From JAKAAZ01 sp963817855 (GTDB taxonomy: Bacteria > Acidobacteriota > Terriglobia > Terriglobales > Acidobacteriaceae): a stretch of DNA of 64,000 nucleotides. The position numbers were made by a program, and so were the translations under genes. This document shows, piece after piece, positions 45,767 through 56,326 of the stretch; position 1 is the stretch's first letter; each line of letters starts with the position of its first letter. The stretch is taken from positions 2,108,001 through 2,172,000 of the forward strand of contig CAWFQA010000001.1 in assembly GCA_963817855.1 (NCBI GenBank), read 5' to 3'. The notes below the pieces were generated by a model. That model ran no database searches, was not told the origin of the DNA, and saw only the letters and a list, made by a program, of their open reading frames with translations.

Positions 45767-47962
45767 ATGATAGAAACACCGACGATCACAATTTGTGAGG
45801 GGTTGCCATATCCCCGCGGGGCTTCCTGGGATGACAAGGGAACGAACTTCGCCATATTTTCCGCGAACGCAACCAAAGTGCAAGTGTGCATTTTCGACGA
45901 CAAGGGCGAAAAGGAACTCGACCGCATTGACCTGCCCGAATGCACCAACCAGATTTGGCATGGCTGTCTGCCGGAGGTCGGTCCGGGCACGGTCTATGGA
46001 TATCGTGTCTACGGTCCATATGAGCCGGAAAAAGGGCATCGATTCAATCCGAACAAATTATTGCTCGACCCTTACGCGGTAGCGTACATTGGCGCACTGA
46101 AATGGAATCCAGCGGTCTTCGGCTACAAGATGGAGTCGATGGACGACCTGACATTTGATGAGCGCGATAGTGCGCCATTCATGCCGAAGTGCGTTGTGGT
46201 CGATCCGAATTTCGATTGGGGCGAAACTCCCGGACGAGCGAGACGAGGAAGTCAAAGGCAATTGGCTGTCTCCTTCAACGACACGATCCTGTATGAGTTG
46301 CATGTTCGCGGCTACACCAAGAATCATCCTGCGGTGCCGGAATATCTCCGCGGGACTTATTGCGGGCTGGCACACCCGGCGGTGCTGGATTACATCAAGT
46401 CTCTCGGCGTGACATCCATTGAATTGCTGCCCATCCATGCCTTCATCAATGACAGCCACTTGTTGGATCAAGGGCTGACGAATTACTGGGGCTACAACAG
46501 CATCGGTTATTTTGCTCCCGATCCGCGCTATGCTTATGACCCCGCGCAGACGCTGCGGGAACTGAAGGAAATGGTGGCTCAGGTCCATCAGGCCGGGATG
46601 GAGGTCATTCTGGACGTGGTCTACAACCACACGGCGGAAGGAAACGAACGCGGTCCGACATTGTCCTTCAAGGGTATCGACAACGCCAGCTATTACCGGC
46701 TGATGCCGGACAATCCACGCTATTACATCAACGATACGGGCGCGGGAAACACCGTCAACCTGAGTCATCCGCGGGTGATTCAGATGGTCACCGACAGCTT
46801 GCGCTATTGGGTGGAACAGATGCAGGTGGACGGATTCCGTTTCGACCTGGGAACGATCCTGGCACGGGAACCGAACGGCTTCGATAATCAAAGCGGCTTT
46901 CTCAAGGCGTGTAGTCAGGATCCGGTGTTGAACACGGTCAAGCTGATTGCGGAGCCATGGGATTGCGGTCCCGGCGGCTACCAGGTGGGAGAATTTCCGC
47001 CCGGCTGGGCGGAGTGGAACGATAAATTTCGCAACGACGTGCGCGGCTTTTGGAAAGGAGATCGAACCGCCGCGGCACTGACGCAGCGTTTGTGCGCTTC
47101 CGGTGCCATCTTTAATCAACAGGGTCGCAGGCCGTGGGCGAGCGTCAATTTCATTACCGCCCATGATGGTTTTACGCTGAACGACCTAGTCTCGTACAAC
47201 CAAAGACACAATGAAGCTAATGGCGAGGCAAATCACGATGGAAATCCCAATACTATCTCTTGGAATTGCGGCGCCGAAGGTCCAACCGACGACCCGGAGA
47301 TCAACCGGCTGAGACGCCGCCAAATGCGAAATATGTTGGCGACGCTGCTGCTCTCGCAGGGAACCCCCATGATGGTTGCCGGCGACGAGTTCGCGCGCAC
47401 GCAGCAGGGCAACAACAATGCCTATTGCCAGGACAACGACATCAGTTGGGTGGACTGGACGCTGCTGGAAAAAAACAAGCAGCAGGTTGAATTTGTCCGC
47501 AAGCTGACGTCCTTGCGCCATTGTTATCCAATCCTTCGACGAAACTTGTTCCTGACGGGCAAGTTCAACGAAGAGCTGGGCGTCAAAGACGTAACCTGGA
47601 TCAACGCCAATGGCCGAGAAATGGAAGATGCCAATTGGGGCGATTCGGACATGCGCTGTTTTGGCATGTTGATGGATGGCCGGGCCCAGACGAGCGGCAT
47701 TCATCAGCGCGGACATGAAGCCACCCTGCTGATGGTGATTAACGGCCATTTCGACCTGGTCAAGTTCACCCTGCCGGAGTGTCCGGGCGGCGATACTTGG
47801 ACGCTTGTGATTGACACCAATCGCGAGGACGCCGAGACGGAATCCATCGAGCAGGAAATGGTCAAGACAGGCGAGTCCTACGACGTGACCGCTCGATCGC
47901 TGTTGCTGTTCGAATTGCAGCCAGAGGCGACATCCGCGCCTGCGAACCAGAGAAATGTCTAG
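45767..47962 (+). CDS. glgX: Glycogen debranching enzyme (isoamylase type)
   Basis: 731 residues with 'aaagga' upstream. N-terminal CBM48 (about 1-110; 'PYPRGASWDDKGTNFAIFSANA', 'YGYRVYGPYEPEKGHRFNPNKLLLDPYA') and the GH13_11 catalytic barrel: 'DVVYNHTAEG', 'VDGFRFDLGTIL' (nucleophile Asp), 'KLIAEPWDCG' (acid/base Glu), 'FITAHDGFTLNDL'. It cuts alpha-1,6 branches in glycogen limit dextrins. Other glycogen genes are not in the window. Uninterrupted frame. Confidence 0.94.
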   Translation: MIETPTITICEGLPYPRGASWDDKGTNFAIFSANATKVQVCIFDDKGEKELDRIDLPECTNQIWHGCLPEVGPGTVYGYRVYGPYEPEKGHRFNPNKLLLDPYAVAYIGALKWNPAVFGYKMESMDDLTFDERDSAPFMPKCVVVDPNFDWGETPGRARRGSQRQLAVSFNDTILYELHVRGYTKNHPAVPEYLRGTYCGLAHPAVLDYIKSLGVTSIELLPIHAFINDSHLLDQGLTNYWGYNSIGYFAPDPRYAYDPAQTLRELKEMVAQVHQAGMEVILDVVYNHTAEGNERGPTLSFKGIDNASYYRLMPDNPRYYINDTGAGNTVNLSHPRVIQMVTDSLRYWVEQMQVDGFRFDLGTILAREPNGFDNQSGFLKACSQDPVLNTVKLIAEPWDCGPGGYQVGEFPPGWAEWNDKFRNDVRGFWKGDRTAAALTQRLCASGAIFNQQGRRPWASVNFITAHDGFTLNDLVSYNQRHNEANGEANHDGNPNTISWNCGAEGPTDDPEINRLRRRQMRNMLATLLLSQGTPMMVAGDEFARTQQGNNNAYCQDNDISWVDWTLLEKNKQQVEFVRKLTSLRHCYPILRRNLFLTGKFNEELGVKDVTWINANGREMEDANWGDSDMRCFGMLMDGRAQTSGIHQRGHEATLLMVINGHFDLVKFTLPECPGGDTWTLVIDTNREDAETESIEQEMVKTGESYDVTARSLLLFELQPEATSAPANQRNV

Positions 47963-48126
47963 GCAGAGAAAGTTAGGGCGGAAAGGTCATGTGTTTTGCA
48001 TGACTCTTTCCCTTAGGCGTTGGGGTACGCCGTCCACGGCCAAGATCGCCGCGACAGTGATTCTGGATTTGCTATAGTATGGTCGCGAACTAAATCGATT
48101 TGGACGAGCACATCCAGAGGACACCG

Positions 48127-49685
48127 ATGCGAATTCCCATGCGCCCGCCATGTACGCTGGCTGCCATCTCACTTTTCACCGCGCTCGTACTTCCCGTCGC
48201 ATCGGCGCTCGCCCAAAATCCTGCAACCCCCGCGCCCGTCACCTTCACCGCCGATCAAGATCACGAAAACATGATGAACCAGCTCGGCATCCAGGCCCTG
48301 CGACCCGGCCCCAGCGGAAATCCGAAAGCTCCCGACCATGCGAACTATGACGAGTCCAAGGCCAACCCCTGGCCGAAGCTTCCTGACGCGCTAACACTCA
48401 AGGATGGACAAAAAGTCACCACCGCAAAAATGTGGTGGCAGCAGCGCCGCCCGCAAATCGTTCATGATTTCGACGAGTACGTCTACGGCGTTGTCCCAAA
48501 TAATGTCCCCAAGGTCACCTGGTCGGTCGTCGCCACTGAACATGAATACGTCGGCTTCCACCCCGTCATCGCAACAGAGCTGAACGGCCACCTCGACAAC
48601 GCCATCATATCCGCTCATCAACGTGAACCTCCGCATGACGCTGGTCACGCCAGCCGATGTCAAAGGTCCGGTACCCGTCCTGATGATGTTCGGCCTCAGC
48701 GGCTTTCCCGCTCCCGTCCAGCCCTCGCCGGAAGAACTGTCGCGCATCAACACTGCGCTCAAAGCGCTCCTGATCAAGCAGGATCCATCGCTCGCAACGG
48801 TTATCGCGCAGCATCCCGGCTGGGACCCCGTGCTCTCCGTCCCATTTCATTTTCCCCAGATGAATGCCGACGGTGATCCGCCCAATACATGGGAGCTGAT
48901 CGCCGCCGGCTGGGGCTTCGCCAACATCGATCCGCAAGCTGCCCAAGCCCGACAATGGCGCTGACCTCACCCGCGGCATCATCGGACTCGTCAATAAAGG
49001 GAAGCCTCGCACTCCCCGTCAATGGGGCGCGCTGCGCGCCTGGGCCTGGGCAGCCAGCCGCGGTCTAGATTATCTGCAAACCAATCCCACAGTCGACCCC
49101 AAACATGTCGGCATTGAAGGTGTCTCCCGCTACGGCAAAGCGGCCCTCGTCACCATGGCCTACGATCCGCGCTTCGCCATGGTCCTCATCGGCTCCTCCG
49201 GGAAGGGAGGAGCAACTCCGCTGCGCCGCAATTTTGGTGAAGCCGTAGAGAACCTGACCGGCAGTGGCGAGTATCACTGGATGGCCGGCAACTTCCTGAA
49301 GTACGGCGCATCGAAAGCCACCTTCGGCAGCATGGATCCCGGCGATATTCCGGTCGACTCCAACGAGCTGCTCGCCCTCTGCGCGCCGCGCCTCACCTTC
49401 GTCAGCTACGGCATTCCCGCAAAGGGCGATGCCCAGTGGCTCGACCAGCGCGGCAGTTGGATGGCAACCGTTGCCGCAAGTCCCGTCTGGACGCTATTGG
49501 GTGCGCCCGGTCTTAGCACCGACAATCTCGACTACCATACCGCCCCGATGCCGCCGGTCAACGACGGCCTGCTCGGCGGCAAGCTGGCCTGGCGGCAGGA
49601 TGACGGCGGCCACACCGATGCACCCAACATGATATATTTCATCCACTGGGCCAACAAATTTATCGGTTATCCAGACAAGGAATAA
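48127..49685 (+). pseudogene. CE15-like (glucuronoyl/acetyl-xylan) esterase, two frameshifts
   Basis: ATG at 48127 with a signal peptide (LFTALVLPVASALAQ). The protein reads well to about 48607; one extra A ('gccatcatatccg') then shifts it to 'YPLINVNLRMTLVTPADVKG'. Near 48950 an extra C ('caagcccgac') shifts it again to 'DNGADLTRGIIGLVNKG'. Restored length about 518 residues. The CE15 alpha/beta-hydrolase has nucleophile Ser in 'GIEGVSRYGKAALV' and a late His in 'DDGGHTDAPN'. Such enzymes free lignin or xylan side chains outside the cell. Both shifts are one-base insertions. Confidence 0.75.
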
Positions 49686-49955
49686 CACTTATCGAACCCT
49701 GTTAGGAAATCGCACGTCAGCATACATCCAATATCGGCTTGCCGGAATCTAAGGGTCCAGCTAGTGAATCCTTGTTTATCCTGTTTCTCTTCACCGGGCG
49801 CAGACCCGAGAATCAAATGTTTCGCTGCTGCCAAAGGTTTCCCCCCATGATTTCCACTTCTAGATGAGAAGTTGACAGCCTTCATCTGAATCATGACCGC
49901 GCTACTATCTAGGCGCCAATCCCGGCGGCATGCAGCTAATCCTTGGTGACAGCTC

Positions 49956-52621
49956 ATGTATCGTCTGATCAAGCGAACTTTACCTCTGGCAGTATTTCTC
50001 ACGTTCTGCTATTCCGCCCTGGCACAAGTTACCGCCCCGGACTTCTCAGTCGTTGTCCTGCCGGACACGCAGTTCTATGCCGAGTCGTATCCAAATATAT
50101 TCGACCAGCAGACTCAGTGGATCGTAGATAACCAGGCGAATTACAACATCCAGTTTGTTCTTGGCGTAGGTGATATCGTCAATGTCGCGGACCAGCCGGT
50201 TCAATGGCAGAACGCAGACGCCGCGGTCAGCCTGCTTGATCGCGCAAACATCCCTTACGTGCTACCGCTCGGCAATCACGACTATGATCACTTCGATCCG
50301 GCGTCTCGCGGGACCACTGCGTTCAATACATATTTCGGCCCCTCTCGCTACGCGCAGTACAGCTGGTACATGGGCGGATATCCCAGCGGAACCAACGACA
50401 ATTTTTATGCAGAATTTACTGTCAATGGACAGCAGTACCTGATTCTCGCGCTCGAGTTCATACCTCGCGATGCCGCCCTGGCCTGGGCAAAGACAGTGCT
50501 TGACGCCAATCCAGATAAGGAAATCATCGTAGTCACCCACAGCTTCACTTTCACCGATGCGACGCGCGGCGATCAATGCAACAATAACGATGTCTTTCCA
50601 TCCGGCAACAATCAAGGCGAAGATGTCTGGCAAAAGCTACTGATCAATTATCCCAACCTGTCACTGGTCCTGAACGGCCACTTCTACATCGGCAACAACG
50701 CCTCCCAGCGCGCCGATTTGGGCCTACACAAGAACCTGGTCAACCAGATCTTCGCCAATTACCAGAACCTAAGCAACGGCGGAGACGGCTGGATGCGGAT
50801 CATGACCTTTCGTCCATCCTTGAACCGCATCGATGTCGTTACCTATTCTCCCTACCTGAACCAGTACATGACCGACAGCAACGACCAGTTCAGCATCACC
50901 TGGCACAGCACCGGAGTAGCCAATGGGACCGGCACCATCACGGGAATCGTGCGCGGGCAGCGTCTAACGGGCTCACCCTACACGTGCGTCCCGATCGCCA
51001 GCGCCACCTTATCCGTCAGCGGTCAAAGCACAACCAGCGCCAGTACCGGTTCGTTCTCTCTTAACCTTCCGGCGGCCAATTACATCTTGTCCGGGACTGC
51101 ACCGGGATGGATAGAGAATGGCGATGATGAAGAGGCCGCCTTTCCGGGCTACACCAGCAACGCAAAAGTGTTTCTTGAGCCGCTGGTCGGCAATGTGGCC
51201 GGCAAGGTGACCGATAGCTCAGGAAATCCCGTCAGCGGCGCCAACCTGGCGTTTTCGGGAGGGACCATTCCCACCCAGATCAGCGTGACGACGGACACGA
51301 CGGGCAGTTACACCGCGTCCTCGATCTCAGAGGGGAGCTATACCGTGACAGCCTCGGCGACCGGAGAGAAGACCAGCACTGCAACAACCAATGTCAACCA
51401 GGGGACAACGGCCACCCTGAACTTCCAGCTAAGTAGCTCCACGGGAGGGACCTGCGCGGGCAGCGGCGTGAACCGCACGGTTACGATCTGCTCGCCGGCA
51501 AACAATGCAACCGTTACCTCGCCGGTCAACATCGTGGCGCAAGTCACCGACTCAAGCAAAATCACAGAGACGGAAATTTATATCGATCGGGTGAAGCAAT
51601 ATCAGATCGCCAGCAGCAGCGTAAATACCTCTATGCCGCTCACGGTCGGCACGCACCGCATTACCGTGCAAGTGGTCGACAGCACTGGAAAGTTTGAGAG
51701 CACGGAGAACGTGACCGTATCCTCCTCAACGGGCACGGGAGGAAGCGGCTGCGCGGGCAACGGCGTGAACCGCACGGTTACGATCTGCTCGCCGGCAAAC
51801 AATGCGACCGTCACCTCGCCGGTCAGATCGTGGCGCAAGATACCGACTCAAGCACAGTCACGATGACGGAAATTTATATCGATGGGGTGGAGCAATATCA
51901 GATCGCCGGCAGCAGCGTGAATACCTCTCTGTCTCTCAAGGCCGGCGCGCATCGCATTGCCGTGCTGGCGGTCGATAGCACTGGAAAATTTGAGAGCGCG
52001 GAAAACGTGACCGTATCCTCCTCGACGGGACGGGAGGAGAGCTGCACGGGCAGCGGAGTGAACCGCACGGTTACGATCTGCTCGCCGGCAAACAATGCAA
52101 CCGTGACCTCGCCGGTCAACATCGTGGCGCAGGACACCGACTCCAGCACGGTCACGATGACGGAAATTTATATCGACGGAGTGAAGAAATATCAGATCGC
52201 CGGCAGCAGCGTGAATACCTCTCTGCCTCTCGCTGCCGGCACTCACCGCATTGCCGTGCTGGCGGTCGATAGCACTGGAAAGTTTGAGAGCACGGAAAAC
52301 GTGACCGTGTCCTCCTCAACGGGGACAGTAGGGAGTGACGGCGCGTGCTCGGCGCCAACATCGCCCGGCGTCCATATCTGCCAGCCCGCCAGTGGCGCGA
52401 CGGTTTCATCGCCGGTCGCCATTCAGGCCGCCTCCAAAGTGACCGGCACGTTCAACCGTATGGAGGTCTGGATCGACGGCGCGAAAAAGTACAGCGAAAC
52501 CAGCAGCACTGAACTGAACACAACCCTTACTTTCCCCGCAGGCACCCACCGCTTCGCCGCTCTCGCCTACAACACTGCGGGAACCAGGTGGGAACAGGCG
52601 TTCAACGCAACCGTGCAGTGA
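49956..52621 (+). pseudogene. Secreted metallophosphoesterase with carboxypeptidase-regulatory and Ig-like repeats, one frameshift
   Basis: Signal peptide at the ATG 49956 (LPLAVFLTFCYSALAQ). Metallophosphoesterase domain about 25-310: 'VVLPDTQFYAE', 'VLGVGDIVN', 'PLGNHDYDHFD', 'VVTHSFTF', 'LNGHFYIGNN'. Then 'GNVAGKVTDSSGNPVSGANLAF', a carboxypeptidase-regulatory-like fold, and about four Ig-like repeats, the first three nearly identical. In the second repeat 'ggtcaacatcg' has become 'ggtcagatcg' (about 51826), losing one base and the frame; later sequence continues in the next frame to 52621. Restored length about 888 residues. A repeat-driven or read error is possible. Confidence 0.75.
51453..52621 (+). 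repeat. Tandem Ig-like coding repeats of about 295 bp
   Basis: Units begin at 51453, 51751 and 52043 with 'tgc(g/a)cgggca' and share long stretches of near-identity (CSPANNATVTSPV, TEIYIDGVKKYQIA, VDSTGKFES). A fourth unit from about 52345 is clearly diverged. Such recent amplification allows unequal recombination that changes stalk length. Confidence 0.8.
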
Positions 52622-52756
52622 TTGCCAGGGTTCCTTGCCTCGTCAATTCGGGAATATGTAAATCCAGTGGAACTCGTGTCCTGGCCATAGCACGACGGCG
52701 CGGACGTGATCTGCAGACTTGCAGCCATCATCAACGACTCGTTCCATAATATGTAG

Positions 52757-53137
52757 ATGGAAAATTTCTCTCTGCCCATCCAACCCGCCTTCGCCCGCGC
52801 CTTTGCACAGGAGTGGGTCGATTCATGGAACACTCGCGACCTCGATCGCATCCTCGCCCACTACGCCGACGAAGTAGTCCTCATCTCCCCCGTCGCCCTC
52901 AATCTGCTCAACAACGGCACCGGCATCGTCCAGGGAAAATCCGCACTGCGCGACTATTTCCAGCTCGGCCTCAAAGCCTATCCCGACCTTCGCTTCGTCT
53001 TGGCGGATGTCCTGTCGGGCATCGAAACCATAGTCGTCTACTACGGCAATAATGTTCGTGACGGCAAAACCGCGGAGGTCATGCAATTCAATCCAACCGG
53101 CAAAGTGATCCGCGTCTTTGCCAACTACAACCAATAG
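52757..53137 (+). CDS. SnoaL/NTF2-like small protein
   Basis: 126 residues. The cone fold of SnoaL-like/ketosteroid-isomerase-type proteins is recognisable: 'EWVDSWNTRDLDRILAHYADEVVLISP', 'GIVQGKSALRDYF', 'LADVLSGIETIVVYYGN', ending 'MQFNPTGKVIRVFANYN'. This superfamily includes isomerases, hydrolases and non-enzymatic binding proteins, so no reaction is claimed. No signal peptide. Stand-alone gene followed by a palindromic repeat. Confidence 0.75.
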   Translation: MENFSLPIQPAFARAFAQEWVDSWNTRDLDRILAHYADEVVLISPVALNLLNNGTGIVQGKSALRDYFQLGLKAYPDLRFVLADVLSGIETIVVYYGNNVRDGKTAEVMQFNPTGKVIRVFANYNQ

Positions 53138-53167
53138 CCGCGTTCCGGGGCGTCAATGCCATGGGTT

Positions 53168-53193
53168 CCCCATCCTGGCGTAGCCAGGGTGGG
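53168..53193. repeat. Palindromic interspersed repeat ('ccccatcctggc' type)
   Basis: Arms 53169-53179 and 53183-53193 pair over 11 bp with one G-T and a 3-nt loop; 'atagaaaaaagcc' follows. Related sequence recurs at 61151-61180, and another 'gtgcccca' palindrome at 54859-54884. It may serve as a terminator for the NTF2-like gene. Confidence 0.6.
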
Positions 53194-53227
53194 ATAGAAA
53201 AAAGCCCGCATCACCGTCACGCCGCCC

Positions 53228-53986
53228 CTACCAACCCACCTGCCCCATGCGCTGCAAAATAATCTCGCTATAGCGACTCATCCGCGCCGGCCGTCGCTTT
53301 CGCGGAGCTGGCAAAATCGCCGCCAGCCGCGCCGCCTGATCCCGCCCAATATTCCGCGCGCTCACTCCATAGTGATATCGGCACGCCGCCTCCGCCCCAT
53401 ACACGCCCGGCCCCCACTCCACCTCATTCAGGTACAGCTCCAGAATTCGCCGCTTCCCCAGCACCAGCTCCGCCACAGGCACCAGCGACGCCTCCGCACC
53501 CTTGCGCAAAATCGACCGCCCCGTTCCGAAAAATAAATTCTTCACCAGCTGCTGCGTAATCGTCGAAGCCCCGCGCACCCGCCCGCCTTGCAAATCTCCG
53601 GCTGCATCGATCTGCACCTGGTGCCAGTCAAATCCATGATGAAGATAGAACCGCGCGTCCTCCGCCGACACTACCGCATGCTGCAAATTCGGGGAGATCA
53701 TCCTCAGCGGCACAAACTCATAACGCGCGCGATACGGCTTGCCGTGGCCCCCAGGCTCGCCCCAAGCCTGCACCCGCCGCTCCACACGAACCGCAGTCGT
53801 TGGAGGATCAATCCACCGCAGCCCCACCAGCATCAGCGCCGCCAGCAACCACAACGCCGCGATCCCCAGCCCGATCCATCGCAGCCAGGTTCGCAGCCGG
53901 CTCTTCCCACGCCGCGCCTTCAGAGGAGTAGATGTCTTCGTGGCCACATCCAAATCATAGCCTGTGCCCTCATGTCGTCTCCGCAT
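53228..53986 (-). CDS. mtgA: Monofunctional biosynthetic peptidoglycan transglycosylase
   Basis: 252 residues as given; a GTG at 53947 (VATKTST) is an alternative start because the first 13 residues are not conserved. One N-terminal anchor helix ('WIGLGIAALWLLAALMLVGL', about 37-57). GT51 motifs: 'AVVSAEDARFYLHHGFDW' (catalytic Glu), 'RVRGASTITQQLVKNLF', 'RKGAEASLVPVAELVLGKRRILELYLNEVEWGPGVYGAEAA'. Polymerises lipid II to glycan strands in the periplasm. Size matches MtgA, without a transpeptidase domain. Confidence 0.92.
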   Translation of the reverse strand: MRRRHEGTGYDLDVATKTSTPLKARRGKSRLRTWLRWIGLGIAALWLLAALMLVGLRWIDPPTTAVRVERRVQAWGEPGGHGKPYRARYEFVPLRMISPNLQHAVVSAEDARFYLHHGFDWHQVQIDAAGDLQGGRVRGASTITQQLVKNLFFGTGRSILRKGAEASLVPVAELVLGKRRILELYLNEVEWGPGVYGAEAACRYHYGVSARNIGRDQAARLAAILPAPRKRRPARMSRYSEIILQRMGQVGW

Positions 53987-54115
53987 TCAACCAAGGCGGC
54001 CATCAAATGCGAGAGCGATCTCACATCGCGGCTTTGTTCAAGGGCACCGCAATCAAATCAGGGAAGTAGTACGAATCAGCGCACGTTTCGCAACCCTTGC
54101 CTGCAGGTTCTTCGG

Positions 54116-54460
54116 TCAGGGTTGGGGCGAGCTCTCGGCTTCAACTCGAACCACCGTACATTCGACCTGTTTGCCATTGGCGGTCTTTAGTTTTGCTTTT
54201 TGGCCATTCACCTCATAACTCAAGTCGCCGCCCACAACAAAATTCGACGCGTTGGTGGACTTCTTGGAACTCGTGCGGCACGTATACTTCATATTTTTGG
54301 CGTCAAACGACAGATCATACTGCTGATGTTTGTTGTTCTTTTTGTCGGTTTGCCCGGTAGGCTGCAGATCTTTCAACGTCGTCGTTCCCGTTATCTTCGC
54401 ACCCAGTGCAGTCATGGCCGTCGTTAGCGTCAGCAACATCAATATATTTCTTTTCCGCAT
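54116..54460 (-). CDS. Small secreted protein of unknown function
   Basis: 114 residues from the ATG at 54460, which opens a signal peptide (MRKRNILMLLTLTTAM). The mature part is hydrophilic, Lys/Thr-rich, with two Cys (YTCRTS, VECTVV) that may pair. 'GTTTLKDLQPTGQTDKKNNKHQQYDLSFDAKNMKYTC' suggests a small beta barrel of the kind often found as periplasmic stress or lipocalin-like proteins in acidobacteria, but I recognise no family. Stand-alone. Confidence 0.6.
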   Translation of the reverse strand: MRKRNILMLLTLTTAMTALGAKITGTTTLKDLQPTGQTDKKNNKHQQYDLSFDAKNMKYTCRTSSKKSTNASNFVVGGDLSYEVNGQKAKLKTANGKQVECTVVRVEAESSPQP

Positions 54461-54490
54461 ATGCCACCTCTCAATAAGCGTTATGTCCAC

Positions 54491-54960
54491 GCGCCCTCAC
54501 GGTACAACAAACGCTTCCTTGAAGCCGCTGATTGTTGTCCCGCAAAGGGCAGTCGAACTGCACCTGAACCCGGTGCAGAACTCGTGCGCAGTGTCAGGAG
54601 TCTACCAAAACTTGGCATGGGTGTGGGCAACAGCCATCACACTTATGTAAGTGGCTGAATCGCAGCGGCGTCCCGCTTCCGTTTTCGTAAAATTCCGCAT
54701 TTCCGTATCGATTACGCCCGGAGCGACGCCGTTCATTCATTAACGGTGCCCAATGTCTTGTCCGCCCGAGTGGAGAGCCTGCCCTGAGCGAGCCCGCCGC
54801 ACCGGGCGAGTCGAATAGGGACCTGCTGTTCACCCCCGAACCAAATAAACCTGGGTGCCCCACATCTCGCACTTGAGATGTGGGAGCAAAGCTCCACAGC
54901 GCGTCATCCGCCGCCAATCCCTTACTATCAATTCACACTTGTAATTCAGGAGAGCACACC
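54491..54960. other. Non-coding gap with a palindromic repeat
   Basis: No convincing gene; the open frames are short and without motifs. Holds the perfect hairpin at 54859-54884 and the promoter of the ABM-domain gene. Confidence 0.45.
54859..54884. repeat. Perfect palindrome 'cccacatctc' with 6-nt loop
   Basis: 'cccacatctc' (54859-54868) and 'gagatgtggg' (54875-54884) are exact complements, preceded by 'cctgggtgc'. Similar 'gtgccccacatctcgc' palindromes are, to my knowledge, scattered through Koribacter-like genomes; here it is non-coding. Confidence 0.7.
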
Positions 54961-55284
54961 ATGATCGCTCGTATCTGGCACGGCGCGGTTCCCGTTTCAA
55001 AAGCGCAGGAGTATCTGCACCTCATGCGCACCATCGCCCTTCCCGAATATAAGTCGATCGTCGGAAATCGCGGCGCCTGGTGCCTGTCCCGCACAGAAGC
55101 CGACCTCACCCATTTCGAGATGCTGTCATTTTGGGATAACACCGCCGCCATCCAGCGCTTCGCCGGCGACGACTACACTCGCGCCCGCTACTACGACTTC
55201 GACCCCGACTTCCTCATCGAAATGGAGCCCCACGTCCGCCACTACAATCTCTACACCGCCACCCACCCCGACCACCCCTGGTAG
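54961..55284 (+). CDS. ABM-superfamily (antibiotic-biosynthesis-monooxygenase-like) small protein
   Basis: 107 residues, 'caggagagcacacc' just before the ATG. Dimeric alpha-beta barrel features: 'IARIWHGAVPVSKAQEYLHLMRTIALPEYKSI', 'GNRGAWCLSRTEADLTHFEMLSFWDNTAAIQRFAGDD', and C-terminal 'EPHVRHYNLYTATHP'. These folds include monooxygenases, haem-degrading enzymes and proteins with no known activity. The last 143 bp are repeated at 56184-56326. Confidence 0.78.
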   Translation: MIARIWHGAVPVSKAQEYLHLMRTIALPEYKSIVGNRGAWCLSRTEADLTHFEMLSFWDNTAAIQRFAGDDYTRARYYDFDPDFLIEMEPHVRHYNLYTATHPDHPW

Positions 55285-55428
55285 CGGGTTAGCCTTCCAA
55301 CGAGGATGATGTGGCGATATTCTCCCCGCATGGTCGAAGTCCACTTGGATTCTGTTGCGTCTTCCATCAATTTCATCGCGGCTCTTAGGCGAGCTGCGGG
55401 AACGTCGGTGGACATGCCTTGAGTCGGC

Positions 55429-56031
55429 TTAGGCTACAGTCTTCCGACCTGCCGACTTCCGTTCTTCCAGCTTCCATTTCGGCAATGCATCGTCTTCGTC
55501 GGACCCATCTTCTCGCTTGAGGTGTCGCCCTTGCGAGGTGCTCTCCGCCGCTTCCCGGTCATACGAACCAGCAAGGCCCGATCCCCCAACGGCGACAACA
55601 CGTTGGTTTAGCTCACGAGGGTTCCGGATGTCGACTCCACCCTTGAAATACGCACCGTCGTCGATTGAAATTCGCGGCGTGATCACGTTCCCCGTCAGCG
55701 AACCCCCGTCGCGGATATCGACCCGATCGCTCGCCCGGCAGTTGCCATGAACCTTCCCCAGAACAATGATCTCTCGTGCATCGATGTCAGCCAGGATTTC
55801 ACCCGTCTTGCCCACAGTCAGCCGACTGCCCGCGAGATGGATCGTCCCTTCGATTCTTCCTTCGATGTAGAGGGGCTCAGTGCCTGTCAGTTCGCCCTTA
55901 ATCACGAGTGACCGTGGTATCACCGGCTGCAATGTAGCCCGCCCTTCCCGCGCCGAACTGCAGGACGACTCCACCGACTTTGAGGGAACAGTCGCGGCCA
56001 AATTTGCCTTGGACTTTTTTGTTAGCGGCAT
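55429..56031 (-). CDS. Bactofilin-family cytoskeletal protein
   Basis: 200 residues from the ATG at 56031 (frame open upstream without conserved sequence). After a basic Ser-rich N-terminus, residues about 40-150 form the right-handed beta-helix of bactofilins: 'SLVIKGELTGTEPLYIEGRIEGTIHLAGSRLTVGKTGEILADIDAREIIVLGKVHGN' and 'GNVITPRISIDDGAYFKGGVDI'. The C-terminal tail is charged and disordered, as usual. Forms filaments that position cell-envelope enzymes. It sits between two copies of a 143-bp duplication. Confidence 0.87.
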   Translation of the reverse strand: MPLTKKSKANLAATVPSKSVESSCSSAREGRATLQPVIPRSLVIKGELTGTEPLYIEGRIEGTIHLAGSRLTVGKTGEILADIDAREIIVLGKVHGNCRASDRVDIRDGGSLTGNVITPRISIDDGAYFKGGVDIRNPRELNQRVVAVGGSGLAGSYDREAAESTSQGRHLKREDGSDEDDALPKWKLEERKSAGRKTVA

Positions 56032-56183
56032 GAGCCTTCGATCCGAGCCGGGAGAGGAACCGACCACATTTATGATAGCCCTCTGTTTCTCGTGTTTCCA
56101 CGCGCGGCAATCGCGGCGCCGGGCGCCTCTCCCGCATAGATGCCGACATCGCCATGTCGAGATGCTCACTGTGTAGCAGGGCC

Positions 56184-56326
56184 CCGCCGCCATCCAGCGC
56201 TTCGCCGGCGACGACTACACTCGCGCCCGCTACTACGACTTCGACCCCGACTTCCTCATCGAAATGGAGCCCCACGTCCGCCACTACAATCTCTACACCG
56301 CCACCCACCCCGACCATCCCTGGTAG
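56184..56326 (+). repeat. Duplicated 3' end of the ABM-domain gene
   Basis: 143 bp identical to 55142-55284 except one base (ccaccc/ccatcc near the end), including the stop codon. It lacks a start and most of the gene. It lies about 150 bp upstream of the bactofilin start, in its likely promoter region. Direct orientation; the two copies enclose about 900 bp with the bactofilin gene. Confidence 0.9.

Noticed and set aside
51453..52330. CRISPR-like or IS-like long repeats
   Set aside because: They are in-frame coding repeats of an Ig-like domain.
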